Position numbers and translations under genes: made by a program | In this document: positions 27,130 to 34,661 of the stretch, piece after piece | How the letters are laid out: the number at the start of each line of letters is the position of its first letter | Numbering within the stretch: the first letter of the stretch is position 1 | NCBI GenBank assembly: GCA_947629575.1 | Contig: CANREF010000007.1 | Span: 1 to 64,000, forward strand | Direction of reading: 5' to 3' | Origin: an uncultured Clostridia bacterium | Lineage (GTDB): Bacteria > Bacillota > Clostridia > Christensenellales > Borkfalkiaceae | Length of the DNA stretch: 64,000 nucleotides | The notes under the pieces: generated by a model | Databases searched by the model: none | What the model saw: only the letters and a program-made list of their open reading frames with translations | What the model was told of the DNA's origin: nothing

Positions 27130-28551
27130 TTACCTTCTTTTGAGCTGCCTGATGCGCCGATCCTTGTCCTTTCGGATGGGAGACTTCTCCATGGGCGGAC
27201 GGGCGGGACGGGGGCGGGTCATGAGATAATATCTGAGCTCGTCCATCGCATGGTCGTCCCGCTTTACAGGGCTTTCGCCGCTCCCCCAAAAATAGCTCTT
27301 GAACTCGCGGATCATGTTCACACAGCTCTCGAATATATACAGATCGGGCAGATCGTTCTTCGGATTCAAATAGCTTTTGACCTGCATGATCCCGCTGAAC
27401 ACATCCTTGTTTACGTTCGTATCCACGAGGATGCCGCGTTCATAAAACAGCTCGGAGACGCTCTTTGCGGAGGCAAGGGTGCGCTGTCCTGCGGCAGGAT
27501 CGATGAGCGCTCTGAGCCGTCCCGCCCCGTCCCTCTTCCAGCCGAGCTTTTCCGAAATGTCGAACAGGGCGCGCGCATGGAAATCCACGTCCTCCCCCGC
27601 CGCATAGTGCTCCGCGGCCACATAGACGTTTCCGTCGTAGTCCACCGCATACCAATGCGCCGAGAGAGGATTCTTGAGCCCAGGGTCGATGGAGATGACG
27701 TCCTGCCATTCGGGGGGAAGGGGGAAGGGCGGGATGACGTGGACGCTCTCGTCGAACTCGGGATAGACGAGCCCGGCACGGGTGCAGAACCGCCCGTACC
27801 GTCGCGCCTGCAGGGTGGTCTCGTCCATGGTGTTCTGCAAATGGGCGATCTCCCTTTCGGAGAGAAAGGGATTGTCCGCCCATTCCATGAACTCGTACCA
27901 GATCTCGGGGTCGCGCTTGGGGTTGAGATAGATCTCGTCATAGAGAAAGGTCAAGCCTTTGAGCGGGGTCATCGTGCCGAAGATCTCCCCTTCGCGATCC
28001 AGAAGGCGCATGACGCATTCCTCGTAGATCTCCCGCGGCGGCTCTTCGTCGAACCATACAAAGTCGAGCGAACTGCCCTGAAATTTTTCCCTGCCCTGAT
28101 CGCAGCTCTTGAACCCGATGACGGAAGTGCCGCCGAACACGTTTTTCACGATGATCTGATCTACGATCCCGTGCTCGGGGCTGTCCTTTCTGCCGCTCTG
28201 CATCACGATGTCCTCGATCCAATCGGGGCGGAGATAGTGCAGGACCTTCTGCTGGGCGACGTCCCTCTGCACCTGCATGGAGAGGGAGACGACCCATCCG
28301 AACACGTTTTTCCTGTTCTCGCGGTAGGGATGCGCGCCCCGCGCCAGCCAGACCGTTTCGACGGCGCCGCACTCGGTTTTCCCCGAACGGTTTCCGCCGA
28401 ATACCCACCTGTTGCGCTTGAGGCACTTGTGGAAGGCGAGCTGCTTTAAGTGCACCCTCTCCCCCGTGTTGTAATCCGCCAACGCGTCCGATTCCCTTCT
28501 CCGCCGCTGGATCTCTTCGATCTGCTTGATTTTCTCTATAATCTCGTCCAT
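27130..28551 (-). CDS. Phage terminase large subunit
   Basis: DNA-packaging motor and nuclease. The 473-residue protein has Walker A GGNRSGKT (52-59), Walker B DFVWFDEEPP (Asp168/Glu169 pair), coupling segment GTMTPLKG, and the RNase H-like nuclease acid SIDPG near residue 284 plus DDHAMDELRY close to the C-terminus. Length and motif order are those of terminase_6 type proteins. First gene of a seven-gene head operon. Codon use is like that of the host genes around it, so the insertion is not recent or the donor was similar. Confidence 0.9.
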   Translation of the reverse strand: MDEIIEKIKQIEEIQRRRRESDALADYNTGERVHLKQLAFHKCLKRNRWVFGGNRSGKTECGAVETVWLARGAHPYRENRKNVFGWVVSLSMQVQRDVAQQKVLHYLRPDWIEDIVMQSGRKDSPEHGIVDQIIVKNVFGGTSVIGFKSCDQGREKFQGSSLDFVWFDEEPPREIYEECVMRLLDREGEIFGTMTPLKGLTFLYDEIYLNPKRDPEIWYEFMEWADNPFLSEREIAHLQNTMDETTLQARRYGRFCTRAGLVYPEFDESVHVIPPFPLPPEWQDVISIDPGLKNPLSAHWYAVDYDGNVYVAAEHYAAGEDVDFHARALFDISEKLGWKRDGAGRLRALIDPAAGQRTLASAKSVSELFYERGILVDTNVNKDVFSGIMQVKSYLNPKNDLPDLYIFESCVNMIREFKSYFWGSGESPVKRDDHAMDELRYYLMTRPRPARPPMEKSPIRKDKDRRIRQLKRR

Positions 28552-28604
28552 TTTCGATAAAATAAATTTTTTCCTGCGGCGTCCGATGAGGTAAGATAGC
28601 GGCT

Positions 28605-29285
28605 ATGAAACGTCTCATGGCACTTCTTCTCCTTGCGGGCGCTCTGCTCTTTCCCCCCGCCTCTCCCCGCGCCGCACGCGCGGAGGAGGCGGAGCGCTAT
28701 GCGGTCGCGGCACAGGAGGGAGTTTGGTTTTATGCGGCGGAAAACGAGGAGAGCGGGCTCTTTCAGATCCCCTACACCTACTATGTCCGCGTGCTCAAGG
28801 AGGGCACTCTCTATACCGCCGTGCAGTATCTCGACAACGTTGCCCCCTACCGCGCCGTCACGGGATTTTGCAAGACGGATGAACTCACCTTCGTGGATTT
28901 CATTCCCGAGCGCCCCTACCTGCGCCGCGAGATCACCGTGGTGTACCGCGTCGCGGGGGAAGCGCTCATGGGAGGCGGCGCCTTCGACAAGCTCGAAAAG
29001 ACCTTCGTCTATTACGGCACGAGCTATTCGGGCACCGCACGCTTTTTCTATGTCATGGCAGACGGCATTTTCGACTACGTTCCCGCCACACAGGAGATCG
29101 TGTACGACCTCAATACCGATTACCTCAAGCCCTCATCCGCGGAAGACCCCGCGCCCGAGCCTGCGCCATCCTCCTCCCCTTCGGTGATACAGGTGATCGT
29201 GATCTGCGGCGCGGGAGTTGCGCTCATCGCGATCGCGGCATTCGTCCTGCGCGGAAAACGCCTCGCGCCCGCAGAAGAATTCTGA
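28605..29285 (+). CDS. Secreted, C-terminally membrane-anchored protein with SH3-like domain
   Basis: A 226-residue protein with a signal peptide (cleavage near ARAEE, residue 28), an extracellular region of short strands (VWFYAAENEES..., YYVRVLKEGTLYTAVQYLDN) reminiscent of a bacterial SH3 domain, a Pro/Ser-rich linker, and one membrane helix (about 193-215) with a short basic tail. It is on the opposite strand to the phage genes and lies between the ArpU-like regulator and the terminase, the usual place of a phage moron gene; alternatively it is a host surface gene. The same design recurs in the protein at 29942. A TAAGAT box 7 nt upstream and no ribosome site suggest a leaderless mRNA. Confidence 0.7.
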   Translation: MKRLMALLLLAGALLFPPASPRAARAEEAERYAVAAQEGVWFYAAENEESGLFQIPYTYYVRVLKEGTLYTAVQYLDNVAPYRAVTGFCKTDELTFVDFIPERPYLRREITVVYRVAGEALMGGGAFDKLEKTFVYYGTSYSGTARFFYVMADGIFDYVPATQEIVYDLNTDYLKPSSAEDPAPEPAPSSSPSVIQVIVICGAGVALIAIAAFVLRGKRLAPAEEF

Positions 29286-29779
29286 AAGACGAGCAGACGG
29301 CTGCTGCGCTTCCCCGTAACGCCCTGCTCCCGCCCCTCTTCCAGTGCGCGGTAGACCCTGACGAAGGGAGGGAAACTGCCGAAATGGGCAAAATATCCCT
29401 CTTCGAAATATCCCCTTGCGATGAGCATCCCCTTTATTTTCGAGAGCAAAAGATGTTGAAGACGGAAATACTGCCGCTCCGAACAGGCGACAAACGTGGG
29501 ATTTTCCGCCGCCCCCTTCTTGCGCAGATATTTATACTCGAACAGCTCCCGCTCCCCGTCCGAAAGCGTCCCGACGATCTCGTCGAGCGTCTCTCTCAGG
29601 GCGACGATGCGCTCCTTGAGAAGGAGCATGTCCGCGATATTTTCCGCCAAAGAGAATGCGTCGGCGCGCATGCGGTAGGAGAGCGCCGCCTTGAGTTCCA
29701 CGCTGCGCGCGAGCTCTTCCTCGATCGCCCGCAACCGCGGATAGAGATACAGATACACCTTAACATAGAGAAATTTCAT
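29120..29779 (-). CDS. ArpU/sigma-like phage transcription regulator with antisense-derived C-terminus
   Basis: A 219-residue protein. Residues 1-165 (IVALRETLDEIVGTLSDGER.., then FVACSERQYFRLQHLLLSKIKG) resemble the region-4-like helix-turn-helix of ArpU/RinA late-gene regulators, which usually lie just upstream of the terminase. The last 55 or so codons run antisense to the membrane-anchor end of the gene at 28605-29285 and read as low-complexity peptide, as if an original stop near 29285 were lost. The start at 29779 has GGAGG. It would activate the head operon. The identity of the family is moderately certain. Confidence 0.6.
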   Translation of the reverse strand: MKFLYVKVYLYLYPRLRAIEEELARSVELKAALSYRMRADAFSLAENIADMLLLKERIVALRETLDEIVGTLSDGERELFEYKYLRKKGAAENPTFVACSERQYFRLQHLLLSKIKGMLIARGYFEEGYFAHFGSFPPFVRVYRALEEGREQGVTGKRSSRLLVFQNSSAGARRFPRRTNAAIAMSATPAPQITITCITEGEEDGAGSGAGSSADEGLR

Positions 29780-29805
29780 CCTTGCCTCCGTCGCCAAAAC
29801 AAAAT

Positions 29806-29821
29806 GCAAACATTTGTTTGC
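29806..29821. promoter_or_regulatory. 16-bp palindrome upstream of the phage regulator
   Basis: GCAAACATTTGTTTGC (7-bp arms, TT centre, one mismatch-free stem) 27 bp before the regulator start, with a T-rich stretch on its plus-strand side. It could be an operator for the minus-strand gene or a terminator for the plus-strand gene. Confidence 0.5.
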
Positions 29822-29906
29822 TTTTTTATTTTATCACGGAATCCTGACAGATGGGTGCGTGTATGCCTGATTTTTTTGGGATTTGCGAAAAAATTTTCCG
29901 AAGCGG

Positions 29907-29935
29907 TTGTCTTTTTCACGCGCGCGTGATATAAT
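29907..29935 (+). promoter_or_regulatory. Promoter of the propeller surface protein (leaderless)
   Basis: TTGTCT (29907-29912), 17 bp, TATAAT (29930-29935), with only 6 nt before the ATG at 29942. The expected transcription start is the A of the start codon itself. The spacer contains the palindrome CACGCGCGCGTG. Confidence 0.75.
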
Positions 29936-29941
29936 GAACGC

Positions 29942-32452
29942 ATGAAACGGATGATGAAGTTATTGGGGGCGGCAGCGGTGCTCGTCGCTGCGGGAGGGCT
30001 TCTGTGGAGCAGCGAAGCGCAGACCGCAGAGGCCGCGGCGGAAGGATCTGCCCTCTTTCTTCCCTCGGGCTACGAACAATATCTTGCCCTCGAAAAACCT
30101 GTGGACGTTGCGATGAGCGAGGAACACATCGCGATCGCGGACGGCGCATCCCTCTATCTCTACGATCGGGAGGCGGGGGTCTACACCCTCTACCGTCATA
30201 AAGTGCAGTCGCAGGAACAGGAGCAGGAAGTCAATATCTCCAAGGTGCAGTTTACGCCTGACGGCAGGCTGTTCTTTTCGGACGCCGATTCCCACCTCTT
30301 CCTCTATGATTTCGGGAAAGGCACCGCCGCCATGCAGAGCAATGTCATCTGCGCGACCTTCTTCATCGACGGCGACACCCTCTATGCTGCGTCCGTCACC
30401 AATACCGACACCTCTCTCTATGCCTTCGACCACCGCAAGCCGGGGCTCGATTTTTCACAGGACGCAAGGCGCATCGGGGTCATCTCCAACTCGGTAAAGA
30501 CCCCCTGCCTGTTCGTGCTGGACGGCGTTCTCTACAGCGCGGCGGACGGGATCGTGCACTACTGCGCCCCGCCGTGGGACAAGCCCATCCCCCTCACCCT
30601 TGCGGGAAAGACTTCCGTGCAAAACCTCACTTCGGTGGCGGTTTTCGGCGGGAACGTCTATTATACCGTCAGCGGGAGCACCTCCTCGGAAGAGGACGGG
30701 CTCTACCGCGCCGTCCTCGACGAATCCTCCGAGCTCATCCTTGCGGGGAGCGGCTATAACGCGCTCACCGTTTACGGCGGCAATCTGTACTGCGTGAAGG
30801 GAAACACCGTGCGGGAACTGAAGGAGGAGGACGGGAAACTTCTGCCCACGGGATACGAGATCGCCTCCTCGTCCGATTCGGTCAACCGCCTTTCGGGCGC
30901 GAAAGACACCGTGCGGGCGCGCGATCTGCTCGTGACTTCCGACTGCGGAAACGAACGCGTCTCCGTATGTGATCTGAGCACGGGAAAATACAGTATTTTG
31001 GATACGGGCGCCGCAAGCCATGTCGCCACGGACGGCGATGTGATCGCAGCGTCGGTCGGGAATACGGTCAAGCTCTACCGCTACGGCGAAAAGACCCCCT
31101 ATTACGAACACACGGCGGCAAATAATGTCACGGGGATCTCCGTCGTCTTCGGCAGATGCTATTATGTGAGCGAGCACCACTACGGCGTGGCGGAGGAGGG
31201 CTTTGAGGAATTTACCCGCTCCAACTCCCCCACCGCGCTCACGAGCGACGTGTTCGGGAATCTGTACGTCGCGGATCAGCAACTCCATGTCACAAAATAT
31301 ACCGAGGCGGAATTCCTCGACCCCGAGGCGGAGGGAACGCCCGCGCAATATTCCGACGCGGACGGAACTGTCACGGAATTGAGGCTTCCCGAGGGCTATC
31401 TCTCTCTGCGGGCGGACTTCGACGGCAATCTCTACTATCTGTATGAGAACGCGCTCTACTGCAACGGCGCGCGCATCAAGCCCGCGGACACGGGCGAGTA
31501 TGTTTACCGCAAGGAGGGCTCTCCTCTGCCGCAGCCCGTCTCCTTCGCGCTCGGCTATGAGGACAACGGGATCTACTTCCAATACGGGGACTATATCGTC
31601 CTCGACGGGAATGTGACCTTCCCCACCCTTTCCACCATCCTCTCGGTCGGTGCGCACAAGGACGTCTTTTCCACCCCCAACGGGGAGACGGTCTCCCTTA
31701 CGGACGTGCGCGCGGGTGCGACGGGCATCGGCGTGGACGCAGGCGGCTTGGGCAATGAAACGCCCTACTTCCCCTATGCGGGCTATGCGCGCACAACGGG
31801 GGGGAGAGCGGTCGTGCTCTGCCGCCGCGACAAGTTCTGTTTCACCGCGCTGTATGAAAATTACGAATACAAGGTCGCGCTGTTCCGCGCCGAGGACTGC
31901 ACCGACGTCTCCCCCGAATGGTCTCCCTCCGCGCCGAAAACGCAGTACGTGACGAGCGAAGTCGCCCTGTCCTACTTCCCCTGCCTCACGCAGCCGCTCA
32001 CGATCGAACGGCTTCCGCGCGCGACGGAGGTCACCGTGTACGGCACACTGCAAAGCGCGGGATTTGAATTCGCCTACGTGCTTTGCGGGGAAAAGTGGGG
32101 ATATCTTCCCATCAATTATCTGACGGAGAGCTCCCCCATCCCGCCCGAAGCCGAGGAGTACTACATCGGGTATCTCAAAGCGAGCGACGAAGGAGTGACC
32201 TTCCATTCCGCAGTGGGCGATCTTCTCGTCAAGGACGAGACCGTCGTAAAGGTCTATGAAAAGAGCAACGGACTGTGCCGCGTCACGTTTGAAAAGGACG
32301 GTGTAGAGTACTACACCGAGGTGACGAAGAACATGCTGCGCACGGGAAATCCCGACACGCTGCGCATCAGTCTCATCATCGTACTGAGCGTGGTCGCGGT
32401 GGGCATCGTGACGGCGTATATCGTATTCCTTCCGCGCAGGAAAAAGGATTGA
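29942..32452 (+). CDS. Large surface protein: propeller-like repeats, SH3-like domain, C-terminal anchor
   Basis: An 836-residue exported protein. A signal peptide (residues 1-30, AEAAAEG) is followed by a long series of propeller-type strands such as MSEEHIAIADGASLYLYDREAG, VYYTVSGSTSSEEDGLYRAVLD and LTSDVFGNLYVADQQLHVTKY to about residue 600. A region with PLTIERLPRATEVTVYGTLQ..WGYLPINYL near 690-730 looks SH3-like, and a membrane helix (about 805-828) with an RRKKD tail anchors it outside the cell. Function unknown; wall binding or scaffolding is inferred. It has the same overall design as the protein at 28605. Its strong promoter lies 6 nt from the ATG with no ribosome site. Followed by a GC-rich terminator. 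Confidence 0.8.
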   Translation: MKRMMKLLGAAAVLVAAGGLLWSSEAQTAEAAAEGSALFLPSGYEQYLALEKPVDVAMSEEHIAIADGASLYLYDREAGVYTLYRHKVQSQEQEQEVNISKVQFTPDGRLFFSDADSHLFLYDFGKGTAAMQSNVICATFFIDGDTLYAASVTNTDTSLYAFDHRKPGLDFSQDARRIGVISNSVKTPCLFVLDGVLYSAADGIVHYCAPPWDKPIPLTLAGKTSVQNLTSVAVFGGNVYYTVSGSTSSEEDGLYRAVLDESSELILAGSGYNALTVYGGNLYCVKGNTVRELKEEDGKLLPTGYEIASSSDSVNRLSGAKDTVRARDLLVTSDCGNERVSVCDLSTGKYSILDTGAASHVATDGDVIAASVGNTVKLYRYGEKTPYYEHTAANNVTGISVVFGRCYYVSEHHYGVAEEGFEEFTRSNSPTALTSDVFGNLYVADQQLHVTKYTEAEFLDPEAEGTPAQYSDADGTVTELRLPEGYLSLRADFDGNLYYLYENALYCNGARIKPADTGEYVYRKEGSPLPQPVSFALGYEDNGIYFQYGDYIVLDGNVTFPTLSTILSVGAHKDVFSTPNGETVSLTDVRAGATGIGVDAGGLGNETPYFPYAGYARTTGGRAVVLCRRDKFCFTALYENYEYKVALFRAEDCTDVSPEWSPSAPKTQYVTSEVALSYFPCLTQPLTIERLPRATEVTVYGTLQSAGFEFAYVLCGEKWGYLPINYLTESSPIPPEAEEYYIGYLKASDEGVTFHSAVGDLLVKDETVVKVYEKSNGLCRVTFEKDGVEYYTEVTKNMLRTGNPDTLRISLIIVLSVVAVGIVTAYIVFLPRRKKD

Positions 32453-32462
32453 CGAAAAACCT

Positions 32463-32494
32463 ATCCGCCCCGCGCCTTTCGGCGCGGGGCGGAT
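32463..32494 (+). terminator. Terminator hairpin after the surface protein
   Basis: ATCCGCCCCGCGCC pairs with its complement across a TTTC loop. The T-run is missing, so termination may be partial. Confidence 0.7.
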
Positions 32495-32555
32495 ATATCG
32501 ATCGGAGCGTCGGCAGTTTCTCGGAAATTTTTTTGGAAAAGACGGGAGAAATCAC

Positions 32556-32583
32556 TTGACACTTTCCGTGGATTTGATATAAT
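32556..32583 (+). promoter_or_regulatory. Promoter of the tRNA-Pro region
   Basis: TTGACA (32556-32561), 16 bp, TATAAT (32578-32583). It reads first into the broken tRNA copy at 32646 and then into the intact tRNA. The rest of the gap 32453-33007 is taken up by these tRNA features and their terminator. Confidence 0.8.
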
Positions 32584-32645
32584 AGAAAATGCTTTTACAA
32601 AAGTAGCCTCCCTTTAAGGGGTCAGCGGTAAACGGCATCATATAC

Positions 32646-32798
32646 TGAGGTGTAGCGCAGTTTGGTAGCTGCAAAGGTTTCCCGCAAAAAGGCGAAGCAT
32701 TTTTGTGGGAGGAGGAGACGCCGAGGGCAAACGGAGCTTTTCGGAAGAAAAGCGTGAGAAGCACTCGTGCGGCGACGAGGTTAGGGACCAAGAGGTCG
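32646..32798 (+). pseudogene. Broken tRNA-Pro copy split by a structured insert
   Basis: Positions 32646-32669 match the first 24 nt of the intact tRNA-Pro exactly. A 109-nt insert follows, then 32779-32798 matches its anticodon-stem, loop and variable region (20 nt). The D-stem 3' half is missing and the copy stops before the T-arm; the complete tRNA begins 5 nt later. It cannot fold as a tRNA. The insert is the structured element described next. Confidence 0.85.
32671..32778 (+). repeat. Structured element inserted in the broken tRNA copy
   Basis: About 108 nt. Hairpin 1 at 32681-32709 has CCCGCAAAAA/TTTTTGTGGG arms around GGCGAAGCA; a CGCCG/CGGCG stem (32719-32723 with 32770-32774) encloses hairpin 2, GCTTTTC/GAAAAGC (32736-32753); it ends CGACGA. 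The same order of hairpins, loop core and end occur in the element beside rnpB (153-270), although the stem sequences differ, which is the pattern of a conserved RNA structure. Confidence 0.6.
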
Positions 32799-32802
32799 AT
32801 AT

Positions 32803-32879
32803 TGAGGTGTAGCGCAGTTTGGTAGCGCGCTTGGTTAGGGACCAAGAGGTCGCGTGTTCAAGTCACGTCACCTCAACCA
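32803..32879 (+). tRNA. tRNA-Pro, anticodon AGG
   Basis: A complete 77-nt cloverleaf. The acceptor stem TGAGGTG pairs perfectly with CACCTCA; D-stem GCGC/GCGC; anticodon stem CTTGG/CCAAG around the loop TTAGGGA, giving anticodon AGG with G37; T-stem GCGTG/CACGT with loop TTCAAGT; discriminator A and an encoded CCA (32877-32879). The D-arm GCGCAGTTTGGTAGCGC is the proline type. A at position 34 is unusual for a bacterial proline tRNA. A long terminator follows at once. Confidence 0.93.
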
Positions 32880-32936
32880 AAACACCATATCTTGTAGTGG
32901 ATTCTTAGAATTACTACAAGATATGGTGTTTTTCTT
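32879..32936. terminator. Terminator after tRNA-Pro
   Basis: AACACCATATCTTGTAGT (32881-32898) pairs with 32913-32930, 18 bp perfect, followed by TTTTT. It ends the tRNA transcript and also protects the end of the integrase gene from the other side. Confidence 0.9.
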
Positions 32937-33007
32937 TGCATTTGCAAAGAAAAAGATCGATAAAAACGTGGTTTTTTGGGTAGTAAATTGGGTTGTAACC
33001 TCAGGAT

Positions 33008-34003
33008 CTACTCATCGTCTTTCGGGAAAAATCGCAGTTTTTTGATTTCTTCGAGCTGAAATTCTTCCGAAAAGTGTTTGTAAACGGAGCTCGTCATGTC
33101 GCTGCGGTTAACGTGCCCCGTCCAAACGTCTACGAGCGCTTTCGGAATCCCCATCTCTTGGCAATACGTCGTAAAGGTATGTCGCAGATCGTAGAGATGG
33201 TGCGCGGGAAAATCCCGCTTGAACACGTTGGACATCACTTTGTTGTCGGTCGCGAGCTCCTTCTCAGAAAGTGGCAGGTATTTTCTTAGCTCGGGCGCGA
33301 TCGGGATCTTGCGATAGGTCTGCTTCTGACCTTTGTAGCATTTCCCATTCGCCACAGTGACAAAGTTCTCATCAAAAGTTGCACTGTGCAGTTCGTTCCT
33401 ACGGATTCCGGTGTAAAGGAAGAGGATGAATTGCTTTCGATAGTGCGAAGTCTCGCATCTCTGGATGAAAGATATGACCTCTCCTCGGGAAAGCGCTGCA
33501 CCATTCTTTTTCTGGTGCTTCGGGATCTTGACAAACTCCACGGGATTCTGTCTGATGATCCTCTCCCCTATTGCCGCTCGCAAAATCTCTTTCAGAAAAA
33601 CTTTTACACTTTCGGCGGTCCTTTCTTTTCCCTGCGCGAGGATCCCATTCAAAAGCTCCTGACATCTCATCGGGGTGATGTTTTTGATCGGCACTTCCCC
33701 GAGCTGCGGAAGAATGTGAATCTTGAGCTGCCGAAGAAGCGTGGCATACGTCTCCTCTTTGACGTTTACCTTTTTCACCGTTTCAAAGTATCGGAGTGCA
33801 AAATCTCCGAAAAGCTGTTGCTTCCTTGGCGCTGCTTGCTCTTTCTTTTCTTCATTCACGCTCCGGGCCCAATCCCGGAAACGCTCATGAACTGCTTTTT
33901 TGGTTTTTGCTGTAAATTGAACGTTGTACCCCTCCCGACGATAACGGATTTGGTATAGTCCGTCGGGTGTGATTCGGAGTTTCCCATCTTTAAGACGCGG
34001 CAT
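33008..34003 (-). CDS. Tyrosine-type site-specific integrase
   Basis: Recombinase of an integrated element. The 331-residue protein has an N-terminal arm-binding part (GLYQIRYRREGYNV.., AP2-like), a SAM-like core-binding domain (65-160) and a catalytic domain with Arg201 (LYTGIRRNE), YDLRHT (Arg274), His297 (WTGHVN) and nucleophile Tyr308 (SSVYKHF). The position, 129 bp from the 3' end of tRNA-Pro and pointing towards it, is typical of elements integrated at tRNA genes. The start at 34003 follows AGGAGGAG; a TTG at 34105 would add 34 residues without a good site. The left att site is not resolved. Confidence 0.9.
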   Translation of the reverse strand: MPRLKDGKLRITPDGLYQIRYRREGYNVQFTAKTKKAVHERFRDWARSVNEEKKEQAAPRKQQLFGDFALRYFETVKKVNVKEETYATLLRQLKIHILPQLGEVPIKNITPMRCQELLNGILAQGKERTAESVKVFLKEILRAAIGERIIRQNPVEFVKIPKHQKKNGAALSRGEVISFIQRCETSHYRKQFILFLYTGIRRNELHSATFDENFVTVANGKCYKGQKQTYRKIPIAPELRKYLPLSEKELATDNKVMSNVFKRDFPAHHLYDLRHTFTTYCQEMGIPKALVDVWTGHVNRSDMTSSVYKHFSEEFQLEEIKKLRFFPKDDE

Positions 34004-34101
34004 TTTTGCTATCTCCTCCTGCGAATAGTCAAGCGCCGTTTCTCGGGATTTCGTTTCACTGCCGAAATTTGGAAAAAGTATGCCGTCACGCTCTTCGATG
34101 T

Positions 34102-34257
34102 TCAAAGGCCGCGGCGGGTTGCTTGGATTTTTTTTACTTCAGATTCATACGCGAGCGTGAGCGCAGGCGCATATGCCAAATCCTGATAAAGCTTTCCGAG
34201 CGCAGTCATCGCGCTCATCAGCAGTTCCAACCGTTCTTCATCTGTCAAGAATGCCAT
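34102..34257 (-). CDS. Small protein upstream of the integrase, possible recombination-directionality or regulator protein
   Basis: A 51-residue protein (MAFLTDEERLELLMSAMTAL...) with a good AAGGAG site 8 nt before its ATG. It lies 98 bp before the integrase start and is probably co-transcribed. It is helical and charged, without a helix-turn-helix that I can recognise. By position it could be an excisionase-type factor, but this is only inference. Confidence 0.55.
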   Translation of the reverse strand: MAFLTDEERLELLMSAMTALGKLYQDLAYAPALTLAYESEVKKIQATRRGL

Positions 34258-34271
34258 ATAAAATCTCCTTT

Positions 34272-34297
34272 GGGAAATTTCCCTAAGAGAAATTATA
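34272..34297 (-). promoter_or_regulatory. Probable promoter and operator of the integrase unit
   Basis: On the minus strand TATAAT (34292-34297) with a poor -35, followed at the start of transcription by the perfect 12-bp palindrome GGGAAATTTCCC (34272-34283) and then AAGGAG. Confidence 0.5.
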
Positions 34298-34319
34298 TCA
34301 AATAGGTTATTAAATAAAT

Positions 34320-34348
34320 TTAATCAACTTTTTGCAAAAGTTGATTAA
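34320..34348. terminator. Terminator after the small membrane protein
   Basis: TTAATCAACTTTT pairs perfectly with AAAAGTTGATTAA (34336-34348) across TGC. It ends the Xre operon on the minus strand. Confidence 0.75.
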
Positions 34349-34364
34349 GTCTTTATCGAACATT

Positions 34365-34661
34365 TTATTTTTCGTTAGTTTTGTTCCATGCTTGCGCGGT
34401 TTGAATGAGCATAGATTTTTGCTTGTCATCAAGTTTTCTGAATTCTTTTAAGAGTTCTTGCTCTTGCTCCGAATCTTCATTCGATTTTTGTGATTCCTGT
34501 TTTTTGCCATTACAAACGTGTTTCGTCACAAGCGCCGTGATAAAAATTGCTATAAAGACTATGAGTGCCGCAACTGTGATGATCGGTCCCCAAGCGGTTG
34601 TTTCTTTGTAAGCAGGCGGAGAAATGCCGCCTATGTTTAAGAATAGCAAAAATAAATTCAT
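34365..34661 (-). CDS. Small single-pass membrane protein
   Basis: A 98-residue protein with a membrane helix at about residues 27-48 (IITVAALIVFIAIFITALVT) and a charged, probably coiled-coil C-terminal half inside the cell (QESQKSNEDSEQEQELLKEF). Its start overlaps the stop of the Xre gene as ATGA, with GGAG before it. Co-expression with the regulator suggests a role in sensing or in immunity to the element, but its function is not recognised. Confidence 0.65.
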   Translation of the reverse strand: MNLFLLFLNIGGISPPAYKETTAWGPIITVAALIVFIAIFITALVTKHVCNGKKQESQKSNEDSEQEQELLKEFRKLDDKQKSMLIQTAQAWNKTNEK

